DNA of 29,211 nucleotides from an uncultured Roseburia sp. (GTDB lineage Bacteria > Bacillota > Clostridia > Lachnospirales > Lachnospiraceae): the NCBI GenBank assembly GCA_900550935.1, contig URUD01000037.1:1-29211 (forward strand), given 5' to 3'. A program made the position numbers and the translations under genes. A model generated the notes under the pieces. It was given only the letters and a program-made list of their open reading frames with translations, was not told where the DNA came from and did not search any database. Shown one piece after another: positions 8,423 to 17,035 of the stretch. The first letter of the stretch is position 1, and each line of letters opens with the position of its first letter.

Positions 8423-10213
8423 ATGATACAGGAAAGATTAAAAGCATTACGCGAAGAAATGAAAAAGCGGAACATTACCGTATATCTTGTTCCGACCGCA
8501 GACTTTCATGAGTCAGAATATGTAGGAGAACATTTTAAGGCGAGAAAATTCATAACCGGATTTACCGGATCTGCCGGTACGGCAGTCATCACGCTTGAGG
8601 AAGCAGGTCTCTGGACAGACGGACGTTACTTTGTTCAGGCAGAGAACCAGTTAAAGGGAAGCACCGTAACCCTTTACCGCATGGGCGAGGAAGGCGTTCC
8701 AGCTACAGATGAGTTTATTGCAGACAAATTACAGGAGGGCGGATGCCTCGGATTTGACGGACGTGTGGTAAACGGCACCTGGGGAGCAAAATTAGAAAAG
8801 ATCGCAGCAGAAAAGCATGCCACCTTATATGTAAAAGAAGATCTGGTCGATCTGATCTGGAAAGAACGTCCGGCATTGTCAAAAGAGCCGTTATTTATTT
8901 TAGAAGAAAAATATTCCGGCAAGAGCACAAAGAGTAAACTGGCAGATCTGCGTGAGGTCATGAAAAAAGAGGGAACGGATACCCACATTCTGACCAGTCT
9001 TTACGATATTGCATGGCTGTTAAATATCCGTGGCGGCGATATCGCATATGTTCCGGTTATATTATCCTATCTTGTAGTAACAGAGGACGAGTGTATCTGG
9101 TTTTTACAGGAGGAGGTTGTAACACCGGAGATCCGCAGTTATCTGGACGAAAACCACATTACCACAAGACCATATGACGCGATCTATGAGTACGTACCAC
9201 AGATCCCGGCGGAGGCTGTTGTACTGATGAATGCAGGAACTGTAAACTACCGGATCTGCAGCAGCTTAAAGAAAGAGATCAAAGTGGTGGACAAACCAAA
9301 TCCAACCGAGTTGATGAAAGCCATCAAAAACAAGACTGAGGTGGATAACACCCGTATGGCACATGTCAAAGATGGTGTTGCATTTACCAAATTTATGTAC
9401 TGGCTGAAAACCAACATTGGCAGGATCCCAATGACAGAGATTTCTGCATCTGATTATCTCGAGGAGAGAAGAAGAGAGCAGGACAATTTCATTGAGTTAA
9501 GTTTTGATACGATCTGTGCTTATGGTCCGAATGCTGCAATGATGCATTATGCAGCAACACCGGAGACCGATACCGAGTTAAAACCGGAAGGCTTTCTTCT
9601 GGTAGATTCCGGCGGACATTACTTTGAGGGAACGACCGATATTACAAGAACTATGGCACTCGGCCCGATCACGGATGAGATGAGAAAACATTTCACAACG
9701 GTCTGCCGTTCCAACTTAAATCTTGCACATGCGAAGTTCTTATATGGATGTACCGGATTAAATCTGGACATCTTATCCAGAGGACCACTCTGGGAGCTTG
9801 GCATTGATTATAAATGTGGCACGGGACATGGTGTGGGCTATGTGTTGAATGTCCATGAGGGGCCAAATGGTTTCCGCTGGAGAGTCGTACCGGAACGCCA
9901 TGACAATGGAGTGCTGGAAGAAGGTATGATCACAACGGATGAACCGGGGGTATACCTGGAAGGCAAATACGGCATCCGTACCGAAAACGAACTTGTCTGC
10001 CATAAGGCTGAGAAAAATGAGTATGGTCAGTTTATGGAATTTGAAAATATCACATATGCACCGATCGATCTGGATGCGATCGACCCGGATGAGATGACAG
10101 GCAGGGAAAAGAAATTATTAAATGATTATCATAAGATGGTATACGATACCATTTCCCCGTATATGACAGACGAAGAGAGAGAATGGCTGAAAGTATATAC
10201 GAGGGCAATCTAA
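8423..10213 (+). CDS. Xaa-Pro aminopeptidase, M24B family (aminopeptidase P)
   Basis: The 596-residue protein matches the long, three-domain aminopeptidase P form: two creatinase-like N-terminal domains (about 1-310), then a pita-bread catalytic domain. The five expected metal ligands are all visible: D395 (LLVDSGG), D406 (TTDITRT), H469 (GTGHGVG), E507 (TTDEPGVY) and E521 (RTENEL). It removes N-terminal residues that precede proline, usually with Mn, and is cytoplasmic, since no signal peptide is seen. The start at 8423 is chosen because GGAGG (8413-8417) lies five bases upstream. The frame is open to 8378, overlapping the thioesterase gene, but no ribosome binding site supports that start. 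Confidence 0.93.
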   Translation: MIQERLKALREEMKKRNITVYLVPTADFHESEYVGEHFKARKFITGFTGSAGTAVITLEEAGLWTDGRYFVQAENQLKGSTVTLYRMGEEGVPATDEFIADKLQEGGCLGFDGRVVNGTWGAKLEKIAAEKHATLYVKEDLVDLIWKERPALSKEPLFILEEKYSGKSTKSKLADLREVMKKEGTDTHILTSLYDIAWLLNIRGGDIAYVPVILSYLVVTEDECIWFLQEEVVTPEIRSYLDENHITTRPYDAIYEYVPQIPAEAVVLMNAGTVNYRICSSLKKEIKVVDKPNPTELMKAIKNKTEVDNTRMAHVKDGVAFTKFMYWLKTNIGRIPMTEISASDYLEERRREQDNFIELSFDTICAYGPNAAMMHYAATPETDTELKPEGFLLVDSGGHYFEGTTDITRTMALGPITDEMRKHFTTVCRSNLNLAHAKFLYGCTGLNLDILSRGPLWELGIDYKCGTGHGVGYVLNVHEGPNGFRWRVVPERHDNGVLEEGMITTDEPGVYLEGKYGIRTENELVCHKAEKNEYGQFMEFENITYAPIDLDAIDPDEMTGREKKLLNDYHKMVYDTISPYMTDEEREWLKVYTRAI

Positions 10214-10231
10214 AACAGAATGGAGACAGAC

Positions 10232-12898
10232 ATGGGCGGAAAGCTGGTATTGATCGATGGACACAGTATTTTAAACAGGGCATTTTTTGGTATCCCTGAT
10301 CTGACAAATTCAGAGGGACTGCATACGAACGCAGTATATGGTTTCTTAAATATTATGTTTAAAATATTAGAGGAGGAGCAGCCGGATTACTTAACGGTTG
10401 CCTTTGATGTGTCGGAACCGACCTTTCGCCACAAGATGTTTGCCGCGTACAAGGGAACCAGAAAACCGATGGCAGAAGAGCTGCGGCAGCAGGTTCCCCT
10501 GATGAAAGAAATGTTAAAGGCGATGGGCATCACGGTCGTGGAAAAAGGCGGATATGAGGCAGACGATATTTTAGGAACGATCGCAAAACAGAGCGAGGCA
10601 AAGGGACTGACGGTATCTGTGGTATCAGGTGACCGTGATCTGCTGCAGCTTGCAACAGACCGGATCAAGATTCGTATTCCAAAGACCAAGCGCACCGGAA
10701 CCGAGATCGAAGATTACAACACCAAAGAAGTGATAGAAAAATATCAGGTGACACCGATCGAGTTTATTGATGTCAAGGCACTGATGGGTGATACCTCCGA
10801 CAATATCCCCGGCGTACCGGGCATCGGAGAAAAGACGGCGACCGCGATCATAGCACAGTACGGCAGTATCGAAAATGCGTATGCACATGTAGATGAAATC
10901 CGACCGCCAAGAGCCAGCAGGAATTTAAAAGAAAATTATGAACTGGCACAGATGAGCAAAACACTTGCCACGATCGAGATCCATGCCGCGATTCCGTATG
11001 AACTGGAACAGGCAAAGATTGCCGGAATTTCTTCTTTGTATACAGAAGAAGCGTATCTGCTGTGCAAACGTCTGGAGTTTAAAAATCTGTTGGGACGTTT
11101 TGAGGTCGATACGAAAAAGAGCCGGGAAACAGAACAGTTTCATAAGATAACTTCATCCGAGGAGGCAAAATCGTTTCTTGCATCTTTAAAGGGCAGGGCT
11201 TGCGGTTTTAAAGTTGTGTTATCGGAAAAAGAAGAGAAGTTATTGGGGTTTGCAGTCAGCGTGGCTGGAGCGGATACCGCATTTTTGCAGATTGGAGAAA
11301 AGCTTTCACAGGACGAACTGCTTTCCCTGTTTTTAAACAGTGAGGCAGCCTCTTATGCAACGCTTGATCTAAAACCCCAGTTAAAGCCGCTTGGGCTGAT
11401 CGAGAAAAAGAAATACGGCAGCATTTCATTAGAAAACCTGTTTGATGATACGATCGCAGCTTACCTGTTAAATCCGATCAAAAATGAATATCCGTATGAG
11501 GATATTGCAAAGGATTACTTAAGCCTGTTCATTCCGTCGCGGGCGGATCTGATCGGAAAACAGACTTATGAGGCTGCAATGGCAGGGCAGGAAGAAGCAT
11601 TTTTAACCTGTGTCTGCTATCAGGCATATGTGGCAGCAGCGGCAAAGGAAAAGATGGAACAGCAGCTAAAGGAAACGGGAATGTTTTCCCTGTTTTCCGA
11701 GATTGAGATGCCACTCGTCTTTACTCTTGCCGATATGGAAAACGAAGGCATCATCGCCTGTGGAGATGCGTTAAAAGAATACGGCGATAAGCTGGCAGTC
11801 AGGATCGCAGAACTGGAAACACAGATCCAGGAAGCAGCCGGAGAAGCATTTAACATTAATTCCCCAAAACAACTCGGTGTGATCTTGTTTGAGAAACTGA
11901 AAATGCCGTATGCAAAGAAAACAAAGACCGGATATTCGACCGCGGCGGATGTCTTAGACCGTCTGGCACCGGAATTTCCGATTGTCGCAGATATCCTGGA
12001 ATATCGTCAGCTGACCAAATTAAAATCGACTTACGCCGATGGACTTGTGACTTATATCAGAGAGGATGGCAGGATTCATACGTCCTTTAACCAGACGATC
12101 ACGGCAACCGGAAGATTAAGCAGTACCGAACCAAACTTACAGAACATTCCAATGCGGATCGAACTGGGAAGACTGATCCGTAAGGCATTTGTACCAAAGG
12201 ATGGATATGTTTTTCTGGATTCGGATTATTCCCAGATCGAACTTCGTGTGCTGGCGCATATGTCAGGAGACGAAAAGCTGATCGAAGCCTATCAGCAGGC
12301 ACAGGATATCCACCGGATCACGGCATCCCAGGTATTCCATATCCCATTTGATGAGGTGACAGATCTGCAGAGAAGAAATGCAAAGGCAGTCAACTTCGGA
12401 ATCGTTTACGGCATCAGTTCATTTGGATTGAGCCAGGATCTCAGTATCAGCAAAAAGGAAGCGGCCGAATATATCGAGCGTTATTTTGAGACTTATCCAA
12501 AGATCAAGACATTTCTGGATGGGCTAGTGGAACAGGCAAAGCAGACCGGCTACGTGACAACGATGTTTGGCAGAAGGCGTCCGGTACCGGAACTTTCCAG
12601 CAGCAACTTCATGCAGCGTTCGTTTGGAGAGCGTATTGCTATGAATTCCCCGATACAGGGAACGGCGGCGGATATCATCAAGATCGCGATGATCCGTGTG
12701 CATGACAGGCTGTTAGAAGAGGGCTTGCAGTCCAGACTGATCCTTACGGTACACGATGAACTGCTAGTGGAGACTGCAAAAGAAGAAACCGAACAGGTAA
12801 AAGCCATCATGGAAGAGGAAATGCACCATGCAGCAGACCTTAAAGTAACACTGGAAGTAGATACACATGCAGGAAACAACTGGTATGAGGCAAAGTAA
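10232..12898 (+). CDS. polA: DNA polymerase I
   Basis: The protein has 888 residues. The N-terminal 5' nuclease domain (about 1-290) shows LIDGHSILNRAFFG, GYEADD, SGDRDLLQLA and MGDTSDNIPGVPGIG. The middle domain (about 300-480) lacks the DTE and later acidic motifs of an active 3'-5' proofreading exonuclease, as in many Firmicute enzymes. The polymerase domain has motif A (LDSDYSQIELRVL, catalytic D665), motif B from R714 (RRNAKAVNFGIVYG) and motif C (TVHDELLVE, D842). It fills gaps and replaces RNA primers in replication and repair. ATG 10232 has GGAGA five bases upstream; ATG 10220, four codons earlier, lacks one. It is in the operon between the aminopeptidase (18 bases upstream) and coaE. 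Confidence 0.97.
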   Translation: MGGKLVLIDGHSILNRAFFGIPDLTNSEGLHTNAVYGFLNIMFKILEEEQPDYLTVAFDVSEPTFRHKMFAAYKGTRKPMAEELRQQVPLMKEMLKAMGITVVEKGGYEADDILGTIAKQSEAKGLTVSVVSGDRDLLQLATDRIKIRIPKTKRTGTEIEDYNTKEVIEKYQVTPIEFIDVKALMGDTSDNIPGVPGIGEKTATAIIAQYGSIENAYAHVDEIRPPRASRNLKENYELAQMSKTLATIEIHAAIPYELEQAKIAGISSLYTEEAYLLCKRLEFKNLLGRFEVDTKKSRETEQFHKITSSEEAKSFLASLKGRACGFKVVLSEKEEKLLGFAVSVAGADTAFLQIGEKLSQDELLSLFLNSEAASYATLDLKPQLKPLGLIEKKKYGSISLENLFDDTIAAYLLNPIKNEYPYEDIAKDYLSLFIPSRADLIGKQTYEAAMAGQEEAFLTCVCYQAYVAAAAKEKMEQQLKETGMFSLFSEIEMPLVFTLADMENEGIIACGDALKEYGDKLAVRIAELETQIQEAAGEAFNINSPKQLGVILFEKLKMPYAKKTKTGYSTAADVLDRLAPEFPIVADILEYRQLTKLKSTYADGLVTYIREDGRIHTSFNQTITATGRLSSTEPNLQNIPMRIELGRLIRKAFVPKDGYVFLDSDYSQIELRVLAHMSGDEKLIEAYQQAQDIHRITASQVFHIPFDEVTDLQRRNAKAVNFGIVYGISSFGLSQDLSISKKEAAEYIERYFETYPKIKTFLDGLVEQAKQTGYVTTMFGRRRPVPELSSSNFMQRSFGERIAMNSPIQGTAADIIKIAMIRVHDRLLEEGLQSRLILTVHDELLVETAKEETEQVKAIMEEEMHHAADLKVTLEVDTHAGNNWYEAK

Positions 12899-12926
12899 CA
12901 TGGCAGAACCGGATGGGAGGCTTGAG

Positions 12927-13532
12927 ATGAAATTTATAGGGATCACAGGCGGTGTGGGTGCCGGCAAATCAGAGATTTTATCCTATTTAAAAAAACAGCA
13001 GAACATCCGCGTGATGCTGGCAGATGAGATCGCACATGAACTGATGGAACCGGGTACGGCATGCTATCAGACGATAAAAGACCATTTCCGGGGGGAGGAT
13101 ATTTACCTTCCGGGTGGTGGATTTGACCGCGGAAAACTGGCGGCAGTCATTTTTGCAGATGAAGAAAAGAGAACCCGGATGAATGAGATCGTGCACCCGG
13201 CAGTCAGGCAATATGTGAAAGAAGTCTGGGAACAGGAACAGAAAAGGGGAACACTTGATTTCCTTTTTCTGGAAGCAGCATTATTAATCGAAGAACATTA
13301 TGATGAAATCTGTAACGAACTCTGGTATATTTATACCAGAGAGGATATCAGAAGGCAGCGACTCATCGCATCCAGAGGATATTCAGAGGAAAAGATACGC
13401 CAGATTTTCGACAGTCAGCTAAGCGAGGAAGAATATCGCAGTCATTGCAGTCTGGTGCTCGATAATAATGGAAGTGTGGAAGAAACGATTACGCAGTTAA
13501 AAGAGGCGTTAGGGAATAGAAAAAAGAAGTAG
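12927..13532 (+). CDS. coaE: Dephospho-CoA kinase
   Basis: A 201-residue P-loop kinase that phosphorylates the ribose 3'-OH of dephospho-CoA, the last step of coenzyme A synthesis. It starts MKFIGITGGVGAGKS with the Walker A residues G8-S15. The family motif around LADEIAHELMEPG follows, then the lid region IYTREDIRRQRLIASRGYSE and a final LDNNGS segment. GGGAGG (12915-12920) lies six bases before ATG 12927. Earlier ATGs (12867, overlapping polA, and 12900) have no such site and would add residues absent from the family. The polA-coaE order is common in bacteria. Its stop overlaps the ribosome binding site of the next gene. Confidence 0.95.
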   Translation: MKFIGITGGVGAGKSEILSYLKKQQNIRVMLADEIAHELMEPGTACYQTIKDHFRGEDIYLPGGGFDRGKLAAVIFADEEKRTRMNEIVHPAVRQYVKEVWEQEQKRGTLDFLFLEAALLIEEHYDEICNELWYIYTREDIRRQRLIASRGYSEEKIRQIFDSQLSEEEYRSHCSLVLDNNGSVEETITQLKEALGNRKKK

Positions 13533-13544
13533 GAGAGACCGCAG

Positions 13545-15812
13545 ATGAGCGATGCAGTTGGAATGGAACAATCTTTAGTATTTGGTCTTGATATCGGAAC
13601 AAGAAACGTAGTCGGGACCGTAGGCTACAAAGACGAAGACAATTTTGTGGTAGTAGCCCAGCACATCATGGAGCACGATACGCGTGCGATGTTAGATGGA
13701 CAGATCCATGACATTGGCAGGGTAGGACATACCATTAAAAAAATGAAAGAAGTACTGGAAGCACAGATTGAAGTGCCGCTGAAAGAGGTATGTATCGCAG
13801 CCGCTGGTCGTGTTTTAAAGACAGTGACTACAAATGTTGTGTTTGATTTCCCGGAGGAAACCGTTGTAACAGGTGAAGACATCCATACATTAGATTTGCT
13901 TGGTATTGAAAAGGCACAGAATATTTTGCAGGAGATGAACGACACGAAGTACAAATTTTACTGCGTGGGCTATTCTGTTGTGAAGTATTTTCTGGATGAC
14001 GAACCGTTTTCCAACATCGAATCACATAAGGCACAGCGCATCAGTGAGGACATTATCGTAACTTTTCTTCCGGAGGATGTTGTAGATGGACTTTATGCTG
14101 CGGTTGGACAGGCCGATTTGGCTGTTGCCAATCTGACCTTAGAGCCTATTGCAGCGATCAATGTCGCCATTCCGGAGAGTTATCGTCTGTTAAATATCGC
14201 ACTGGTCGATATCGGTGCGGGAACTTCTGATATTTCTATTACCAAGGATGGAAGTATCATTGCATATGGTATGATACCACTGGCAGGAGATGAACTGACC
14301 GAGCTGATCGTGCAGCATTATCTGGTTGATTTTAAGACTGCAGAATACATTAAACTGCAGAGCAGTATGGCGGATAAGATTACATACAAAGACATTATGC
14401 TGATCGAGCATACGATCACCGCGAAAGAGGTATGGGAGCTGACTGCACCGGTAGTAGAAAAGATGACATCTGAGGTGGCAGAAAAGATCAAAGAGTTAAA
14501 TGGCGGGCAGAGTGTCAGCGCGGCCTTTATCGTCGGCGGTGGCGGTAAGATACATGGTTACACCGAGATGCTTGCGGAACGCCTGGATCTGCCAAAAGAG
14601 CGTGTTGCCTTACGAGGTGAGGAAGTCTTACAGCGGGTCATCTTCGATCAGAAAGAAAAAGAGGCAGAAAAAGACCCATTACTGGTTACCCCGATCGGCA
14701 TCTGCCTGAATTATTACGAGCAGCGCAATGGCTTTATCATGGTACGTTTTAACGGAGAACGTCTGAAACTGTATGATAACGATAACCTGACAATTGTGGA
14801 TGCAGCATTGCAGGCAGGTTATCCAAATGATGATCTGTTCCCGAAGCGGGGACCGGAACTTGAGTTTTTCGTCAATGGTGCAAAACGCATCGTGCGCGGC
14901 GAACCGGGTGAGTCGGCAGAGGTTTATATGAATGGGAGAATTACCAATATCAATTCCCCATTGGAACCAAACTCCGATATCATCATCGAGCCATCGACAG
15001 AAGGACCGGCGGCAGTCTGCACATTGGAGCAGTTAGAGGAATACAGTGCAGATACCGTATCTTTTGTGGTCAATGGAAGTATCATCCGTTGCCCGAAATT
15101 CTTAGAGGTCAATGGCAAATTAGAGATGCCATCCTATGAGATCCAGCCGGGCGACGAGATCGAAACCCGCAGCTTCTATACAGTAGGACAGCTTGTGACC
15201 TTTATGGATGTGGAAGTCAGCAAAGAACATGTGATTTTAGTCAATAACCGCGAGGCAAACTTTGATACATTAGTTTATGAGAACTTTACGATCGAGTGGA
15301 CAGTTATCTCTTATAAATCGTCTGCTTATATGCCACAGAACTTAACTCCGGCGGAGGAAGAGCTGCCAGAGGAAGCAGAAACGGCAGAGACAGCTGGAAC
15401 TGGAACAGAGTCAGAAGTGGCAAAGGAAGCAGCTGGAACAGAAGCTGCTGAAGCAGGAGTGACAACGGACGATGGAACCGTGACAGCTGATGCAGAGGAA
15501 AACAAAGCAGCTGGAACAGATGCTGCAGAGCCGGAAACAATGCTTTCTTCCAATGAGGCAGCAGAAAGACCAGATGGGGAGAATTTATTAGAGCAGGAGC
15601 CTGGAACCATCGGTATCCTGGTTTATATCAATGGTGAGCCGGTAAGACTCAGTGGAAAATCACATTACATCTTTGTCGATATCTTTGACTTTTATCCGTT
15701 TGATCTGAAAGCATCCAATGGCAGAAGTATCATTACGAACCTGAATGGACAGAATGCGCAGTATTCTGCAGAATTAAAGGCGGGCGACCAGATCGAACTG
15801 GCATGGAAATAA
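13545..15812 (+). CDS. FtsA-like actin-fold ATPase with extended C-terminal region
   Basis: The protein has 755 residues, far longer than classical FtsA (about 420). Residues 10-380 carry the actin/Hsp70 signatures: phosphate 1 (VFGLDIGTRNVVG), phosphate 2 (ALVDIGAGTSDISI) and the adenosine motif (FIVGGGGKIHGYTEM). After about 385 comes a strand-rich region with repeated short domains, for example VNGAKRIVRGEPGESAEVYM and VNGSIIRCPKFLEVNGKLEM. A Glu/Ala/Thr-rich linker at about 600-685 contains a 13-residue tandem repeat. A final small domain (about 686-755) resembles the earlier strand units. No membrane helix is seen. FtsA proteins tether FtsZ to the membrane; this family member may act in division or envelope assembly, which is inference. 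The start has AGGAGA eight bases upstream. Position: after coaE, before walJ. Confidence 0.8.
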   Translation: MSDAVGMEQSLVFGLDIGTRNVVGTVGYKDEDNFVVVAQHIMEHDTRAMLDGQIHDIGRVGHTIKKMKEVLEAQIEVPLKEVCIAAAGRVLKTVTTNVVFDFPEETVVTGEDIHTLDLLGIEKAQNILQEMNDTKYKFYCVGYSVVKYFLDDEPFSNIESHKAQRISEDIIVTFLPEDVVDGLYAAVGQADLAVANLTLEPIAAINVAIPESYRLLNIALVDIGAGTSDISITKDGSIIAYGMIPLAGDELTELIVQHYLVDFKTAEYIKLQSSMADKITYKDIMLIEHTITAKEVWELTAPVVEKMTSEVAEKIKELNGGQSVSAAFIVGGGGKIHGYTEMLAERLDLPKERVALRGEEVLQRVIFDQKEKEAEKDPLLVTPIGICLNYYEQRNGFIMVRFNGERLKLYDNDNLTIVDAALQAGYPNDDLFPKRGPELEFFVNGAKRIVRGEPGESAEVYMNGRITNINSPLEPNSDIIIEPSTEGPAAVCTLEQLEEYSADTVSFVVNGSIIRCPKFLEVNGKLEMPSYEIQPGDEIETRSFYTVGQLVTFMDVEVSKEHVILVNNREANFDTLVYENFTIEWTVISYKSSAYMPQNLTPAEEELPEEAETAETAGTGTESEVAKEAAGTEAAEAGVTTDDGTVTADAEENKAAGTDAAEPETMLSSNEAAERPDGENLLEQEPGTIGILVYINGEPVRLSGKSHYIFVDIFDFYPFDLKASNGRSIITNLNGQNAQYSAELKAGDQIELAWK
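15393..15548 (+). repeat. 39-bp (13-residue) tandem repeat, four units, in the FtsA-like linker
   Basis: Units begin at 15393, 15432, 15471 and 15510, exactly 39 bases apart. Each starts with the residues (A/D)GT: AGTGTESEVAKEA, AGTEAAEAGVTTD, DGTVTADAEENKA, AGTDAAEPETMLS. At DNA level GCAGCTGGAACAGA is identical in units two and four. The repeat length keeps the reading frame, so unit number could vary between strains. Confidence 0.7.
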
Positions 15813-15837
15813 AACAAAACGGAATGGAGACAAAAGA

Positions 15838-16635
15838 ATGGAATTATGCAGTGTTGCCAGCGGCAGCAGCGGAAACTGTATCTGTATCGGGACGGATGAC
15901 TGTCATGTGCTGATCGATGCCGGGATCAGTGGAAAAAGGATTGAAAATGGTTTAAATACCTTTGATCTGAAAACCGAAGAGATGCAGGCGATTTTAGTAA
16001 CGCATGAACATATCGACCACATTGCAGGACTGGGCGTGATCGCAAGACGGTATGGATTACCGATTTATGCGACAGCAGGAACAATCAATGCGATCAAACA
16101 TACCAAATCAGTTGGAAAGATCGATGATACCCTGTTTTGTGAGATAAGACCGGGTGAGAATTTTGAGGTCGGAGAGCTTTTGGTAGAACCGATCCCGATT
16201 TCCCACGATGCAGCAGAGCCGGTGGCATACAAAGTAAAAAACGGAGCCAAAACAGCAGCCGTGATGACAGATCTTGGAATCTATGATGATGCGACCATAG
16301 AAAAGATGCAGCATCTGGATGCCCTTTTATTAGAAGCAAACCATGACGTGCATATGTTAGAGGTGGGAAGTTACCCATATCCGTTAAAAAAACGGATCCT
16401 TGGGGAACGCGGACATTTGTCTAATGAACTGTCCGGAAAACTGCTCGGTCAGGTATTACATGATAATTTTGGCACGGTCATGTTAGGGCATTTGAGCAAA
16501 GAAAATAATTACCCGGAACTCGCCTATGAGACGGTGCGCTTGGAAGTGACACTCGGCGACAATCCTTACAGGGGAGATGATTTCCCAATGTATGTTGCCA
16601 GACGGGATGAGCCGTCACCGCGTATTGTATTTTAG
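15838..16635 (+). CDS. MBL-fold metallo-hydrolase of the YycJ/WalJ type
   Basis: A 265-residue metallo-beta-lactamase-fold protein. The Zn-binding motif THEHIDHI gives H56, H58, D60 and H61. Later metal ligands are in PISHDAAEP, in MTDLG and in MLGHLSKENN. The N-terminal SVASGSSGNC is typical of YycJ/WalJ, proteins linked with the WalKR cell-wall regulon and with 5' exonuclease activity on DNA in mismatch repair. Here the gene is not beside walKR but closes the polA-coaE-FtsA-like operon, which would suit a DNA repair role (inference). TGGAGA (15825-15830) lies seven bases before the ATG. No clear terminator follows. Confidence 0.88.
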   Translation: MELCSVASGSSGNCICIGTDDCHVLIDAGISGKRIENGLNTFDLKTEEMQAILVTHEHIDHIAGLGVIARRYGLPIYATAGTINAIKHTKSVGKIDDTLFCEIRPGENFEVGELLVEPIPISHDAAEPVAYKVKNGAKTAAVMTDLGIYDDATIEKMQHLDALLLEANHDVHMLEVGSYPYPLKKRILGERGHLSNELSGKLLGQVLHDNFGTVMLGHLSKENNYPELAYETVRLEVTLGDNPYRGDDFPMYVARRDEPSPRIVF

Positions 16636-16654
16636 CGCATGACAGAATTAAAGC

Positions 16655-16683
16655 TAGAAATTGCAGGGCAAGTGTGGTAAGAT
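16655..16683 (+). promoter_or_regulatory. Possible weak promoter of the ACT/DUF711 pair
   Basis: TAGAAA (16655-16660), 17-base spacer, TAAGAT (16678-16683). Both boxes are imperfect. The 101-base gap and the lack of coding sequence make some promoter here likely. Confidence 0.35.
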
Positions 16684-16736
16684 AATCGATAAAATAGATA
16701 TAGCAGAACAGACAATACATAAAAAGGAGTACGGAT

Positions 16737-17021
16737 ATGGAAAACACAGTTGACAAGACGATTATTACAGTAGTGGGAAAAGATACCGTAGGTATTATTG
16801 CAAAGGTATGTACCTACCTTTCTGATAATGGGGTAAATGTCCTTGATATTTCCCAGACCATCGTTTCCGGTTACTTTAACATGATGATGATCGTAGATAT
16901 GAATCAGGCAAAGAAATCATTTGCAGACTGTAAGAAAGATTTGGATGAGATTGGCGAGCAGATTGGTGTATCCATCAAATGCCAGAAAGCTGAAATTTTC
17001 GAGAAGATGCACCGTATTTAG
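16737..17021 (+). CDS. ACT domain-containing protein (UPF0237 type)
   Basis: The protein has 94 residues, essentially one ACT regulatory domain: an initial strand (KTIITVVGKDTVGIIAK), a helix, a DISQTIVSGYFNMMMIVDM segment and a final helix. ACT domains bind amino acids or other small ligands and signal to a partner enzyme. The gene lies 14 bases before the DUF711 gene, and this pair is conserved as neighbours in many Firmicutes, so the DUF711 protein is the natural partner (inference). AAGGAGT lies six bases before the ATG. Confidence 0.9.
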   Translation: MENTVDKTIITVVGKDTVGIIAKVCTYLSDNGVNVLDISQTIVSGYFNMMMIVDMNQAKKSFADCKKDLDEIGEQIGVSIKCQKAEIFEKMHRI

Positions 17022-17035
17022 AGAGGGACTGGATT

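Noticed and set aside
15304..15610. Minus-strand frames opposite the FtsA-like linker (Leu/Pro- or Ser/Ala-rich)
   Set aside because: They mirror the repeated Glu/Ala/Thr codons of the sense gene and have no start signals.
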